The notes beneath the pieces are model-generated. The model was not told where the DNA came from. It made no database searches and saw nothing but the letters and a program-made list of their open reading frames with translations. The position numbers and the translations under genes were made by a program. From positions 1-64,000 of the forward strand of contig JBAZEP010000003.1 of NCBI GenBank assembly GCA_041653835.1: DNA of 64,000 bases. Direction: 5' to 3'. Origin of the DNA: UBA10183 sp041653835. Its GTDB lineage: Bacteria > Omnitrophota > Gorgyraeia > Gorgyraeales > Gorgyraeaceae. Below are positions 55,689-64,000 of this stretch, piece after piece (within the stretch, counting starts at the first letter, position 1; each line of letters opens with the position of its first letter).

Positions 55689-56783
55689 TTAATTCCTTAT
55701 CAGTATTATCCCCACAGATCCGAATATTATATTTGCCAGATGGGCTGAAAGAAAAGGCGGGAGCGCCCCGCTTTTGCCGAGCGCGATGAAACTTGCCATA
55801 AACGCGTAGTAAATAAATCCTATCACGATACTCATACCTATCCCGACCAGCGCCGAGGCCCTGCCTCTCTGTCTTATCTTTAAAGCGAAGCCCGCGCCTA
55901 TCAATATTACCACGAGGCTGGCGAACGGGAGGCTTATTTTCTGATGCAGGTCCACGTGAAGCCTGGCTATTAATTTAGGCGATGTCTCCGAAAAGTTCTT
56001 TATATAGTTCGAGAGGTCCATATAGCTCATATATTCGTAATTCGTGCCTTTGGATATAAGGTCTTCCGGGCTTTCCATGTCCAGGACCCTTTTTTGGAAG
56101 AATTCCGGCGAACCGACCACTGCGCCTTTTCTGTCCAGCTTGTACGCGAGCACGCTCGAGAAAAGCCATTTTCTGCCCGCCCATCTCGCTTCATGGGCAT
56201 TTATTTTTAGCGACACATTGTCTCTTTTGTCCTGCTGGAGTATAGTGATGCCGTAAGCGGTTTTGGATGACGGGTCGAAATTGTCTATGAATATAAGGCG
56301 GTTATTTTTGCCGTAGAGCGCGATATTGGATATATTTTTCCTGGCGGCGGATGTATTTTTATCCACACTGTCCATGTAATTTTCTTTTATCGATTCCGCT
56401 TTTCTCATGCTTTGCGGGAGTATCCTTTCGGATATGCCGAACATGATTATTGTCACCGCTATCCCCACACATATGAACGGCGCCAGTATCCTGTATATAC
56501 TTATACCCGCGGCGCGCATGGCGGTGATCTCACCGTATTTATTGAGCGAGCCCAGGACATATATGGAGGATATCAGGCTCGCCACGGGCGCGGTCTGCGA
56601 GACGATAAGGGGTATCATCGACAGATAGTATTCCCATAATATCCCGATGTGTATATTTTGTTTCAGGACCTCGTCCAGCCTGCCGAAAAGGTCGATGATG
56701 ACATAAAGGATGACAAATACCAGGAGGCAGTATATAAGAGGCAGTATAAAATATTTAGCTATGTATTTGTCCAATATTCGCAT
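55689..56783 (-). CDS. lptG: Lipopolysaccharide export permease LptG
   Basis: 364 residues, six TM segments in two groups of three with a large periplasmic domain between (about 85-275). First TM follows MRILDKYIAKYFILP. It pairs with LptF in the LptB2FG inner-membrane extractor of LPS. Gene order on the minus strand is comF-lptF-lptG; it starts 3 bp after lptF. No lptB nearby. Confidence 0.92.
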   Translation of the reverse strand: MRILDKYIAKYFILPLIYCLLVFVILYVIIDLFGRLDEVLKQNIHIGILWEYYLSMIPLIVSQTAPVASLISSIYVLGSLNKYGEITAMRAAGISIYRILAPFICVGIAVTIIMFGISERILPQSMRKAESIKENYMDSVDKNTSAARKNISNIALYGKNNRLIFIDNFDPSSKTAYGITILQQDKRDNVSLKINAHEARWAGRKWLFSSVLAYKLDRKGAVVGSPEFFQKRVLDMESPEDLISKGTNYEYMSYMDLSNYIKNFSETSPKLIARLHVDLHQKISLPFASLVVILIGAGFALKIRQRGRASALVGIGMSIVIGFIYYAFMASFIALGKSGALPPFLSAHLANIIFGSVGIILIRN

Positions 56784-56786
56784 GAT

Positions 56787-57884
56787 TTAAGCTTCTATGG
56801 TTTTACGCAACAATATTATCCCTGCCATGCCTACGATCAAATTAGGCAGGTACATCCAGAATGCCGGGCTCAACACGCCTTTCAGGGATAACGCTATGCT
56901 TAAAGCCATCAATAGATAGTATAATACGATAAGCCCCAGCGCCACGGCGAATTGGATGGTCTTTTCCCCGCGCCGTGTATATATCCCCAGCGGGATCCCT
57001 ATGATCATGAAGACCAGGCTGGCGAAAGACATGGATATCTTCCTGTGGAATTCCGTAACGAGGTTCGGAGTATCCACGTGATACCTGCCAAGTTTTTTGA
57101 TCTCGTTTTTTATTTCCCTGAAATTCATCTCTTTGGGTTTTTTTTCCGTATAGCCGCTGGACGCTATGGATTCATCCACATTCAGGGTCAGGTAATATGT
57201 CTTGAAATTCAGTTTATAGAAATTTACGGGATTCTTCGGGTTAGGTTCGTCGCTTGTGCCGTTTGTAAGTTTTAATTTTACCGCGTTCTGGTTGTCGAGC
57301 GTTATGAATTCCCCTCTTTCCGCTATGATGGTCCTGGTGGAATGTTCGTCCTGCGGCTGGTATATGCGGACGCCCTTCAGCCTATTGCCGTTTATCTCAT
57401 GGATGAATATTATGTAGCCTTTGAAACTTTTTATGAATGTCCCGGGTTCAAGGTACGCGGCAGGGGTCTTTACCCCGATATTCCTTACGATCTTTCTGGA
57501 CTCGAAATGCATCCCGGGTATTATATCGTTATTCAACATCACCGAGATAAGGCTGAACGAGAGACCCAGGATGACCAGTGGAAGAGCCAGCCTGTAAAGA
57601 TTTATGCCGCTTGAGCGCATGGCGGTAATCTCGTTGTCCCCCGAAAGCCTGCCGAATACAAGGAGCGTGGAAGTCAATATGGACATCGGTATGGTATAAC
57701 TCAGCAGGAATGGTATAAGATAAAGGAACAGCCTGCCCACAAGCCTTATATCCACGCCTTTATTTATCACGAGCTCCGCGAGCCTTATTATATTACCTAT
57801 TACGAGGGTAAAGGTGAATATCGCCAGGGAAAAGAAAAACATGGTAAATATCTCTTTTATTATATATCTGCGCAGTATTTTCAT
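56787..57884 (-). CDS. lptF: Lipopolysaccharide export permease LptF
   Basis: 365 residues, same 3+3 TM plan as its neighbour and the YjgP/YjgQ family; starts MKILRRYIIKEIFTMFF. LptF and LptG form the permease dimer. A 4-bp overlap with comF suggests one transcript. Confidence 0.92.
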   Translation of the reverse strand: MKILRRYIIKEIFTMFFFSLAIFTFTLVIGNIIRLAELVINKGVDIRLVGRLFLYLIPFLLSYTIPMSILTSTLLVFGRLSGDNEITAMRSSGINLYRLALPLVILGLSFSLISVMLNNDIIPGMHFESRKIVRNIGVKTPAAYLEPGTFIKSFKGYIIFIHEINGNRLKGVRIYQPQDEHSTRTIIAERGEFITLDNQNAVKLKLTNGTSDEPNPKNPVNFYKLNFKTYYLTLNVDESIASSGYTEKKPKEMNFREIKNEIKKLGRYHVDTPNLVTEFHRKISMSFASLVFMIIGIPLGIYTRRGEKTIQFAVALGLIVLYYLLMALSIALSLKGVLSPAFWMYLPNLIVGMAGIILLRKTIEA

Positions 57885-58597
57885 AGGTCATTTCCCCGGG
57901 CGAGCGTTATTACCTCCACATATCCCGCGCCTGACTCCTTGAGGAGCCTCGAGCATTCATTGACGGTAGAGCCCGTGGTGAAAAGGTCGTCCACGAGCAG
58001 GATATTTTTACCCCGGACGGATGAGCCGCTCTTCAAAGAAAAGCTGGAGCGGAGATTTTTTACTCTTTCCTGTCTTTTAAGCTTGCTCTGGGGCAGGGTG
58101 TCTTTTATTTTCCTGAGTGTGTTTCCATAATAAGGTATTCTCATTTCTTTCCCTAATTTACGCGCCAGGATGCCGGAATGATTGATTTCCCTCTCGAATA
58201 ACCTGGCGGGAGACATCGGTACGGGTAATATCATCCCGCACTTCCTGCCTACGCCGTATTTTTTCATAAAACCCGCCATCAGCGTAGTAAAGTCCGAAGA
58301 CAGGGAAGTTATTTTCCTGTATTTAAAATCATGTATAAGGCCTTTCAGCGGGCCGTCATAATGGAATGCCGACCACGCGCGGTCAAAATACGGCTCATCT
58401 TTTTTGCAATCCGCGCATACATTTACCTGCTCAGGATCGCCTTCGAGCCGCCTGCCGCATCTCGCGCAGAAGGGAGGGAGCCTTTCCTTTATGCTTTTGG
58501 CGCACGCGGGGCAGACATTGCGGTTGTATTTGTCCGTCCTCCCGCCGCACACCCTGCACAGGACGGGATAAAGCAGATTTACCACGGTTTTCAGCAT
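57881..58597 (-). CDS. comF: ComF family phosphoribosyltransferase-like protein
   Basis: 238 residues from the minus-strand ATG at 58597; the longer frame has no good site. N-terminal zinc fingers (CRVCGG...CPAC and CARCGR...CADC), then a PRTase domain ending with the PRPP motif ILLVDDLFTTGSTVNEC. It is associated with DNA uptake in competent bacteria but is widely conserved otherwise. Confidence 0.9.
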   Translation of the reverse strand: MLKTVVNLLYPVLCRVCGGRTDKYNRNVCPACAKSIKERLPPFCARCGRRLEGDPEQVNVCADCKKDEPYFDRAWSAFHYDGPLKGLIHDFKYRKITSLSSDFTTLMAGFMKKYGVGRKCGMILPVPMSPARLFEREINHSGILARKLGKEMRIPYYGNTLRKIKDTLPQSKLKRQERVKNLRSSFSLKSGSSVRGKNILLVDDLFTTGSTVNECSRLLKESGAGYVEVITLARGNDL

Positions 58598-58655
58598 AGG
58601 ATAAATATAACACAACGGGTAATTAAATGCAAAGCTTTCAATTAAACAAAATTCC

Positions 58656-58684
58656 TTCACATTATTATATTTTTATGCTATATT
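58656..58684 (+). promoter_or_regulatory. Promoter of the TPR gene, apparently leaderless
   Basis: TTCACA at 58656-58661, a 17-bp spacer and TATATT at 58679-58684; the ATG begins 8 bp after the -10, with no ribosome site. Confidence 0.6.
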
Positions 58685-58692
58685 GTTCAAAT

Positions 58693-59424
58693 ATGGCGGA
58701 TAATAATATAGATAATATAGAAGAAAAAATGAGGAACCTTGAGGATTGGAACAGCGAACGCGCCAGGATTAAGCCGGTCCTGGAAGTGGCTGTCGATTTC
58801 CATAATAAAGCGCGGCGCGAAAGGTACTGGAAAAATTTCGAAAAGGCCTCGGAGTTCTACGTGCAGGCTATCGCGAACTACAGAAGCGCGCTCAAGCTGG
58901 ATCCGAGGTATTACCTGCAGGATATTGTAGAAAGAGTGGATTCCGTCATAGAAGAGCATGTGAATAATATGTTTAACCTTAAGGTAAGCGGGGACAGGTT
59001 AAAGACCGTCCAGGGCGTCAAAGAATTTATGGAGTTTGTGGAAGGCCTTAGTGCCGACGAAAAGAAATATGTGGACCGCTATGAGATAGCGTCGACTTAT
59101 TTCAAAATAGGCGAACTGTATCTGGGGGACGGGGATATAGACAGGGCATATGAATTTTTTAATAAAGTAATAGATATGGAATGCAACAGGCCTTTCCTTA
59201 ACAGGGATACATATTTAAATATAGGCAGGATACAATTCGATAAGAAAAGATACAAAGAAGCCCTTGTGAGTTTTGTTTCCATGCTTTCTTTTGACAGGGG
59301 TAACGCGGATGCCGTAGTTTATCTCGACATGTGTTTAAAGGAATTAAAGATATTCGAACACAGGTTCAAATTTTTATCCGCGGCGCCGAACGAGGCTAAA
59401 AAACTTATAATGGAGGTATTATGA
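58693..59424 (+). CDS. TPR-repeat protein
   Basis: 243 residues from the ATG at 58693 (the frame is open from 58627, but the upstream part is promoter sequence). Helical throughout; TPR-like units at about 55-85, 130-165 and 170-200 (IASTYFKIGELYLGDGDID, DTYLNIGRIQFDKKRYKEALVSF given in parts). A scaffold or partner-binding role is likely. Overlaps the PilZ gene by 4 bp. Confidence 0.78.
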   Translation: MADNNIDNIEEKMRNLEDWNSERARIKPVLEVAVDFHNKARRERYWKNFEKASEFYVQAIANYRSALKLDPRYYLQDIVERVDSVIEEHVNNMFNLKVSGDRLKTVQGVKEFMEFVEGLSADEKKYVDRYEIASTYFKIGELYLGDGDIDRAYEFFNKVIDMECNRPFLNRDTYLNIGRIQFDKKRYKEALVSFVSMLSFDRGNADAVVYLDMCLKELKIFEHRFKFLSAAPNEAKKLIMEVL

Positions 59425-59801
59425 TCAATGATTTTTTTGCGGAGAAAAGGAGGTATCCCAGGATCGAGTTGAGCCTGGACGCCAAGTATAAGATACTGGA
59501 TTATGAGCAGGTATATCAGTACGGCAAGACCCAGAATGTATCCGCCGAAGGCGTGTGTTTCGCGTCCGGCGAGCCTTTGAAGTCGGGGGTTTATGTCCAG
59601 CTCGAGGTGGACATAAAGGACGGATATCCGCCTGTATCCATGGTAGCCGAAATAAGGTGGACCGGCGACGTTAAGGCCGGCAGGGACAAAAAATATATAA
59701 ACGGCGTCAAGATCGTAAATATGCCGGCGAAGGATGAGGCGAGGTTTTTGAAATATTATTGCGATAAAATAGTGGAAAAATTATCAGCTTACCTTAAATA
59801 A
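59421..59801 (+). CDS. PilZ domain protein
   Basis: 126 residues. RRYPRIELSLDAKY near the N-terminus and NVSAEGVCFAS supply the RxxxR and (D/N)xSxxG parts of a c-di-GMP-binding PilZ domain (Asn in place of Asp). Possibly c-di-GMP responsive; linked to the TPR gene by overlap. Confidence 0.87.
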   Translation: MINDFFAEKRRYPRIELSLDAKYKILDYEQVYQYGKTQNVSAEGVCFASGEPLKSGVYVQLEVDIKDGYPPVSMVAEIRWTGDVKAGRDKKYINGVKIVNMPAKDEARFLKYYCDKIVEKLSAYLK

Positions 59802-59816
59802 AACAGGAGGGGCAAT

Positions 59817-60209
59817 ATGGTAATACGTTTATTGTTGGTTCTCGCGCTGGTGTTCGGCTTAACGGGGTGCCTTAAAAAGGCTTCGGACGAGAGCATGTCC
59901 ACGGACGCGGGTGTTATGGAAGAAAATATGACCGGAGCGGGCGAAGAAACGATGGACCAGGGGAAGAGCGTATCAGTCGAAGCAGATTTCAGCCAGCCGT
60001 CTTCGATGGAAAAGCCGACCGTTCAGGATATCCAGGAGGCCTTGAAGAGCGCGGGCCTTTACCAGGGCAGGATAGACGGCATACTTGGGCCCAACACCAG
60101 GAAGGCCATAGAGACTTTCCAATTGCAGAATGATTTGAAAGTGGACGGCAAGGTCGGCCCCAAGACATGGGAAAAATTGAAAGAATACCTGGATAGAAAT
60201 CCGGAATAA
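59817..60209 (+). CDS. Peptidoglycan-binding domain lipoprotein
   Basis: 130 residues. Signal peptide with lipobox LTGC (Cys at about 18), a flexible acidic linker, then a PG_binding_1 domain (about 68-126; VQDIQEALKSAGLYQGRIDG, TRKAIETFQLQNDLKVDGKVG, PKTWEKL in parts). It should anchor to membrane and bind cell wall. Confidence 0.9.
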   Translation: MVIRLLLVLALVFGLTGCLKKASDESMSTDAGVMEENMTGAGEETMDQGKSVSVEADFSQPSSMEKPTVQDIQEALKSAGLYQGRIDGILGPNTRKAIETFQLQNDLKVDGKVGPKTWEKLKEYLDRNPE

Positions 60210-60217
60210 CGTTCAAA

Positions 60218-60877
60218 ATGAATCCGGACGACAGTAAAAAAAGATACAGCATAGTCCACGAAGACGAATACCTGATCATAGTAAACAAACCTTCCGGGAT
60301 GCTCGTTGTCCCGACCCCTAAAGGGGAAACCAACACGCTCACGGACCTTTTGAATCTGGAACTGGACGGCCGCGGCGTTACGGTCAACGCCTACCCCTGC
60401 CACAGGATCGACAGGGAAACCTCAGGCCTTGTTATTTACGCCAAAGGTAAGTCCATCCGGGATGCCATGATGGACCAGTTCAAGAAACGCCTCGTGAAAA
60501 AGACCTATATCGCGTTTGCCCATGGCGTTGTGCGGAAAGACTCCGATACCCTTAAAGGCGAGGTGTACAGCCGCAAAAAACGTAAATCCGAATTCATGAT
60601 CACGAAATACAGGGTCATTGAGAGAAGACGGGATTTTACGATAGTGGAAGTAGCGCCCCTTACAGGCAGGACAAACCAGATCAGGCTCCATTTCAAGGCA
60701 CTCGGCAATCCTCTCGTAGGAGAGAGCGTATACGCCTTCAGGAAAGATTTTAAACTGAAATTCAAAAGAACGGCGCTGCACGCGAAGGCGCTGGAATTCA
60801 ACCACCCTGTCACGGGGAAGAGGATGGCTTTTAACCTGCCTTTACCCGATGATATGGCGGACTTTATCAAAAGATGA
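60218..60877 (+). CDS. RluA-family pseudouridine synthase
   Basis: 219 residues, without an S4 domain. HRIDRETSGLVIYAKG (about 68-83) carries the catalytic Asp; LTGRTNQIRLHFKALGNPLVGE is present near residue 150. It isomerises uridine in rRNA or tRNA; target unknown. Overlaps the next gene by 4 bp. Confidence 0.92.
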   Translation: MNPDDSKKRYSIVHEDEYLIIVNKPSGMLVVPTPKGETNTLTDLLNLELDGRGVTVNAYPCHRIDRETSGLVIYAKGKSIRDAMMDQFKKRLVKKTYIAFAHGVVRKDSDTLKGEVYSRKKRKSEFMITKYRVIERRRDFTIVEVAPLTGRTNQIRLHFKALGNPLVGESVYAFRKDFKLKFKRTALHAKALEFNHPVTGKRMAFNLPLPDDMADFIKR

Positions 60878-61878
60878 AAATAATATTGGAATTGATATTG
60901 CTTGTAATATTACTCTTGATAGGCGCGCTTACCGCCGCGTCCGAGACGTCTATTATCGCGGCAAGCATTGTAAAACTGAGGCGTCTGGCGGCTGACGGGT
61001 CAAAGCCCGCGAAGATGATATTGAGGATACTTGAGGCGCCGGAGAAATTTTTCGGCACCATGGTTGTTTCGAACAATATAGTGAACTCATTTATAGCCGC
61101 TATCATTACAGCTATAATAATATCTTTTATGGGCGAAAACACGCGGAGCGTGCTGGTAGCGACTTTAATATCGGCGTTTCTTATAATAGTTTTTGAGGTT
61201 GCGGCCAAAACACTATCTGCCGGCAGTCCGATAAGAATATCCCTGGCGCTCGTCAGGATGGTGAAGACCCTGATATTCATATTCTCGCCCGCTGTCAGGG
61301 CGCTTTCCGTGATAACTAATTTTATAGTAAATCTCCTTGGCGGGAAAACCAAAGGCAAGGCCTCTCTTGTGGTGGAAGACGAGATAAAAGCCCTTATCAG
61401 GATAGGCGAGGAAGAAAGCCCGCGCCATAAAGATAAATACAGGATGCTTTCGAAGATATTCGAATTCAGCAATACCGTGGTGAAAACCGTGATGGTGCCC
61501 AAGGACAGGATGATGTCTATAAATATTGATAACAATATAGATGATATACTTGACTTTGTCCTGGAATCGGGTTATTCCAGGATCCCTGTCTATAAAGACA
61601 GGCCGGACAACATAATCGGCGTCATAAATATGAAGGACCTGCTGAACCTGTCCGTGAACAGGGACCTTGTGATCCTGCAGGATGTTATCTATCCTCCCAT
61701 ATTTGTCACGGATTCAAAAAATGTAACGGAACTGTTGAAGGAATTCCAGAAGGGCCATACGCATCTCGCTATCGTGGTCGATCCCACGGGCAAGATCCAG
61801 GGCCTGGTAACCCTGGAAGACCTGCTTGAAGAAATAGTCGGGGAGATAGAGGACGAATCCGACATCCGCAATGCGTAA
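60874..61878 (+). CDS. CNNM/CorC-family transporter-associated protein with CBS pair
   Basis: 334 residues. N-terminal DUF21 membrane region with three or four TM helices (about 1-150) and C-terminal CBS pair (VMVPKDRMMSI and the PDNIIGVINMKDLL / GKIQGLVTLEDLLEEIVGEI elements). The transporter-associated CorC_HlyC domain is lacking at the C-terminus. Family members move or sense magnesium or related cations. Overlaps the next gene by 8 bp. Confidence 0.9.
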   Translation: MKIILELILLVILLLIGALTAASETSIIAASIVKLRRLAADGSKPAKMILRILEAPEKFFGTMVVSNNIVNSFIAAIITAIIISFMGENTRSVLVATLISAFLIIVFEVAAKTLSAGSPIRISLALVRMVKTLIFIFSPAVRALSVITNFIVNLLGGKTKGKASLVVEDEIKALIRIGEEESPRHKDKYRMLSKIFEFSNTVVKTVMVPKDRMMSINIDNNIDDILDFVLESGYSRIPVYKDRPDNIIGVINMKDLLNLSVNRDLVILQDVIYPPIFVTDSKNVTELLKEFQKGHTHLAIVVDPTGKIQGLVTLEDLLEEIVGEIEDESDIRNA

Positions 61879-63064
61879 ATTCGATACTATAGTTATAGGG
61901 GGCGGCGCGTCAGGCATAATAGCCGCTATCAGCGCGCGCCGCAACGGCAGGAATGTTATGATCTGCGAACGGATGAACCGTCTCGGGAAAAAGATACTTG
62001 TTTCAGGAGGCGGCCGGTGCAATATCTCGAACGCGGACCTGAGCGAAGCGCGTTATAATACCGGGGCGCGAGAGCTTGTAAAAAATGTATTTTCCAGGTT
62101 TGGCAAAGAAGATATAGAAAAGTTTTTCAATGAAATCGGATTAAGGGTTTATCCGGAAGGGGACAGACTTTTTCCCGTCACTAACCAGGCGGCAAGCGTT
62201 TTGAAAGTTTTAGAGGAAGAGCTCAAGAGGCTGAAAATACCGGTAGAATCCGGTTTTAACGCGGCAGGTATCGCGGCGCGGCCTGACGGCAAAGGATATT
62301 TGGTAAAGTTCGGAAGCGGCGATGTTATATCCGCGGATTCCGTTATAATAACCGGCGGGGGCAGGAGTTATCCGAGCCTTGGTTCAGACGGGAGTTGCTA
62401 TGGCCTGGCGCGTTCATTAGGCCATAAGATCATAGAACCTGTGCCGAGCGCTGTCCCGCTTTTGTCTAAAGACAGGTTCTGCCATTTTCTCCAGGGCCAG
62501 AGAATACAATGTTCCGCGAAAAGCGTTATAGAGGGTAAAATAAAAAAAGAGGCAAAAGGAGAATTGCTTTTCACGAAATACGGATTATCAGGCACCGCTA
62601 TCCTGGATATAAGCGAGGACATCTCGATAGCCCTGAACAGGCTCGGGGACAAGGCCGCGGCTGTTTTGATAGACATGGTGCCTTTCATGAGCGCCGTGGA
62701 GATCGAAAAGGAAATAGAGAAGAGGATCCAAAAAGGTATCGCGCCGGAAGACCTGATGACGGGGCTCTTGCCGAATAAATTCAGCCTTGTTTTCAGGGAC
62801 TTGTTCAAGGGTTTAAACGCCGGGGAAATAACAGGACTGTTAAAAAACAAAAGATTTGATATAATAGGTACCAGAGGCTGGAACGAAGCAGAGTTCACGG
62901 CAGGAGGTGTGGATACGCGGGATGTAAGGGAAGATACCCTTGAGTCAAAATTAAAAAAAGGCGTTTATTTCGCGGGAGAGATCCTGGATGTAAACGCCGG
63001 ACGGGGCGGATACAATTTAGCCTGGGCATGGGCATCAGGCTATATAGCAGGTTTAACAAAATAG
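61871..63064 (+). CDS. HI0933/BaiN-family flavoprotein
   Basis: 397 residues. FAD loop IGGGASGIIAAISARRNG, GRCNISN, GRSYPSLGSDG and the C-terminal AGEILDVNAGRGGYNLAWAWASG (in parts) are characteristic. An NAD(P)/FAD-dependent oxidoreductase of uncertain substrate. Starts within the CorC-like gene's end. Confidence 0.93.
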   Translation: MRKFDTIVIGGGASGIIAAISARRNGRNVMICERMNRLGKKILVSGGGRCNISNADLSEARYNTGARELVKNVFSRFGKEDIEKFFNEIGLRVYPEGDRLFPVTNQAASVLKVLEEELKRLKIPVESGFNAAGIAARPDGKGYLVKFGSGDVISADSVIITGGGRSYPSLGSDGSCYGLARSLGHKIIEPVPSAVPLLSKDRFCHFLQGQRIQCSAKSVIEGKIKKEAKGELLFTKYGLSGTAILDISEDISIALNRLGDKAAAVLIDMVPFMSAVEIEKEIEKRIQKGIAPEDLMTGLLPNKFSLVFRDLFKGLNAGEITGLLKNKRFDIIGTRGWNEAEFTAGGVDTRDVREDTLESKLKKGVYFAGEILDVNAGRGGYNLAWAWASGYIAGLTK

Positions 63065-63072
63065 GAGGTAAC

Positions 63073-63306
63073 ATGCCGTACGATGCGAGTCTTGATAAAG
63101 AAATATTTGCCAAATCTTTCGAAAATGATGACGGAAAGATCACAGTCAGTGTCCATTCATACAACAATGGCCCCAAAAAGATACAGATAGTCAGGGAAAA
63201 CAGGGACCAGGAAGGCGCCCTCAGGTTCGCCAAGCTCGGAAGGATGACCAAGGACGAACTCCAGGCAGTCCTGCCTTTTATCCAGGAAGCCCTTTCCAGT
63301 ATGTAA
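63073..63306 (+). CDS. Small conserved protein (PUR/DUF-like basic domain)
   Basis: 77 residues from the ATG at 63073 with AGGAGGT before it; the frame is open further up but overlaps the flavoprotein end. It has a single alpha-beta domain: DGKITVSVHSYNNGPKKIQIVRENRD, then a helix with LGRMTKDELQAVLPFIQEAL (in parts). It resembles short PUR-alpha-like or transcriptional coactivator-like nucleic-acid-binding proteins; this is a weak comparison. Confidence 0.65.
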   Translation: MPYDASLDKEIFAKSFENDDGKITVSVHSYNNGPKKIQIVRENRDQEGALRFAKLGRMTKDELQAVLPFIQEALSSM

Positions 63307-63316
63307 TCCGGTTACG

Positions 63317-64000
63317 ATGAAAATTTTTATTCAGACCTTCGGGTGCCAAATGAATGAGCATGATTCCGAGAGAGTAAGGGACATGCTTGTCCAGGGAGGG
63401 TATGCCCTCGCGGAAAAGATCGAGGACGCGGATATTGTAATTTTCAATACCTGCAGTGTAAGGGCTCATGCCGAAGCGAGGCTTTACGGCAAGATAGGCA
63501 CCCTTAAGGATGTGAAGGCAAAAAAGCCGGGCCTTATTATAGGTGTGATCGGATGTATGGTTGAGGCGCAGAAACAAGAGATTTTCAGGAGACTGCCGCA
63601 TGTAAATTTTTTGTGCGGGCCCGCGGACCTGGACAGGATCCCTGAAATATTGGATAAGATACAGGCCGGCGCCGGGCAAATCGCTTATCTGGAGGCGTAT
63701 AAGCTGAAAAAGATCCCCGCGTTTTCAAAAGACAGGAACGCGGGCCATGCCGGCTTCGTCAAGATAATGGAAGGCTGTGATAATTTCTGCTCATATTGCA
63801 TTGTGCCCTATGTACGCGGAAGGGAAAGGAGCAGGCCTTCGAAAGAAATTTTGCAGGAAATAGAAGACCTGATAAAAAAGGGCGCCAAAAATATCACGCT
63901 TTTAGGCCAGAACGTGAATTCATACGGCAAAGGCCTTAAAGAAAAAATCGATTTCGTCTCGCTTTTGACAAAAATAGACAAATTAACCTCCATCCTGCCC
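63317..64000 (+). CDS. miaB: tRNA-2-methylthio-N6-dimethylallyladenosine synthase (5' part)
   Basis: 228 codons seen, open at the window edge. IQTFGCQMNEHDSERV with the first Cys, FNTCSVR, GVIGCMVE, and the radical SAM motif CDNFCSYCIVPYVRGRERSR (in parts) match MiaB. It adds a methylthio group to i6A37 of tRNAs. The start at 63317 follows the small gene by 10 bp; no strong ribosome site. Confidence 0.94.
   Translation, partial: MKIFIQTFGCQMNEHDSERVRDMLVQGGYALAEKIEDADIVIFNTCSVRAHAEARLYGKIGTLKDVKAKKPGLIIGVIGCMVEAQKQEIFRRLPHVNFLCGPADLDRIPEILDKIQAGAGQIAYLEAYKLKKIPAFSKDRNAGHAGFVKIMEGCDNFCSYCIVPYVRGRERSRPSKEILQEIEDLIKKGAKNITLLGQNVNSYGKGLKEKIDFVSLLTKIDKLTSILP

Noticed and set aside
1..64000. CRISPR arrays
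   Set aside because: No regularly spaced direct repeats with unique spacers were seen, and no cas genes.
1..64000. Prophage or intact insertion sequence
   Set aside because: No integrase, transposase or phage structural genes were recognised; only repeats and GIY-YIG units suggest mobility.

Overview
The window looks like a chromosomal segment from an uncultured, mainly anaerobic bacterium with a Gram-negative envelope. LptF/LptG, a TonB-dependent receptor, ExbB/ExbD and a TolC-type efflux system imply an outer membrane; pyruvate formate-lyase and an anaerobic-type glycerol-3-phosphate dehydrogenase imply fermentative life, with an exported superoxide dismutase for oxygen stress. Gene style and content are reminiscent of Candidatus Omnitrophota. 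That placement is inference, because there is no rRNA or phylogenetic marker I could test.

Region 1 (1-8.6 kb) is AT-rich, accessory and repeat-laden. It holds homospermidine synthase, an Rnk-like regulator, a DUF488 protein, hemerythrin, a coiled-coil/Mrr-type endonuclease, and a compact operon of five small related helix-turn-helix proteins followed by a SIR2-type putative NADase and a TIGR02391-type protein with a HEPN-like Rx4H motif. This operon is the best candidate for an undescribed defence system. GGGACGTGTCA-type palindromic repeats and a 26-bp repeat are scattered through the region.

Region 2 (8.6-14 kb) is a one-carbon operon. A ZTP riboswitch with an overlapping terminator leads into pflB-pflA-fhs, so formate made by PFL can be loaded onto tetrahydrofolate. 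A GIY-YIG nuclease gene bracketed by perfect 20-bp inverted repeats sits inside the leader.

Region 3 (14-32 kb) is housekeeping and metabolism: short pyruvate kinase, LOG protein, rhodanese, a trehalose cluster (otsB, DUF5752, treT-like), exported SOD, TPP-riboswitch-controlled thi4, a tiny zinc-finger gene translationally coupled to a DEAD-box helicase, pabB, thioesterase, purine permease, ExbBD, the ACT/UPF0210 pair, a TonB receptor and an RlmD-like methyltransferase.

Region 4 (32-47 kb) holds tRNA-Arg(CCG), the glycerol catabolic operon glpK-glpA-glpB-like-DUF1667, a MarR-controlled RND efflux operon ending in a PII-like gene, rlmN, radC and a four-tRNA cluster. Two of the tRNAs (Arg-CCG and Gly) are each followed by a similar ~110-bp structured element that duplicates the tRNA 3' end and carries an inverted copy of its T arm. 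The Gly copy is followed by a second GIY-YIG gene. I do not recognise this element.

Region 5 (47-64 kb) holds a regulatory-type PTS (PtsN, HPr, EI) with GlmR, a sugar-phosphate isomerase and a nucleotidyltransferase, metK-ahcY, the minus-strand comF-lptF-lptG operon, and a plus-strand run of TPR, PilZ, peptidoglycan-binding lipoprotein, pseudouridine synthase, CorC-like, HI0933-like flavoprotein, a small conserved protein and miaB, which runs off the end. A family of almost loopless perfect palindromes with the core ATTTAAGACA-N-TGTCTTAAAT marks several gene ends.
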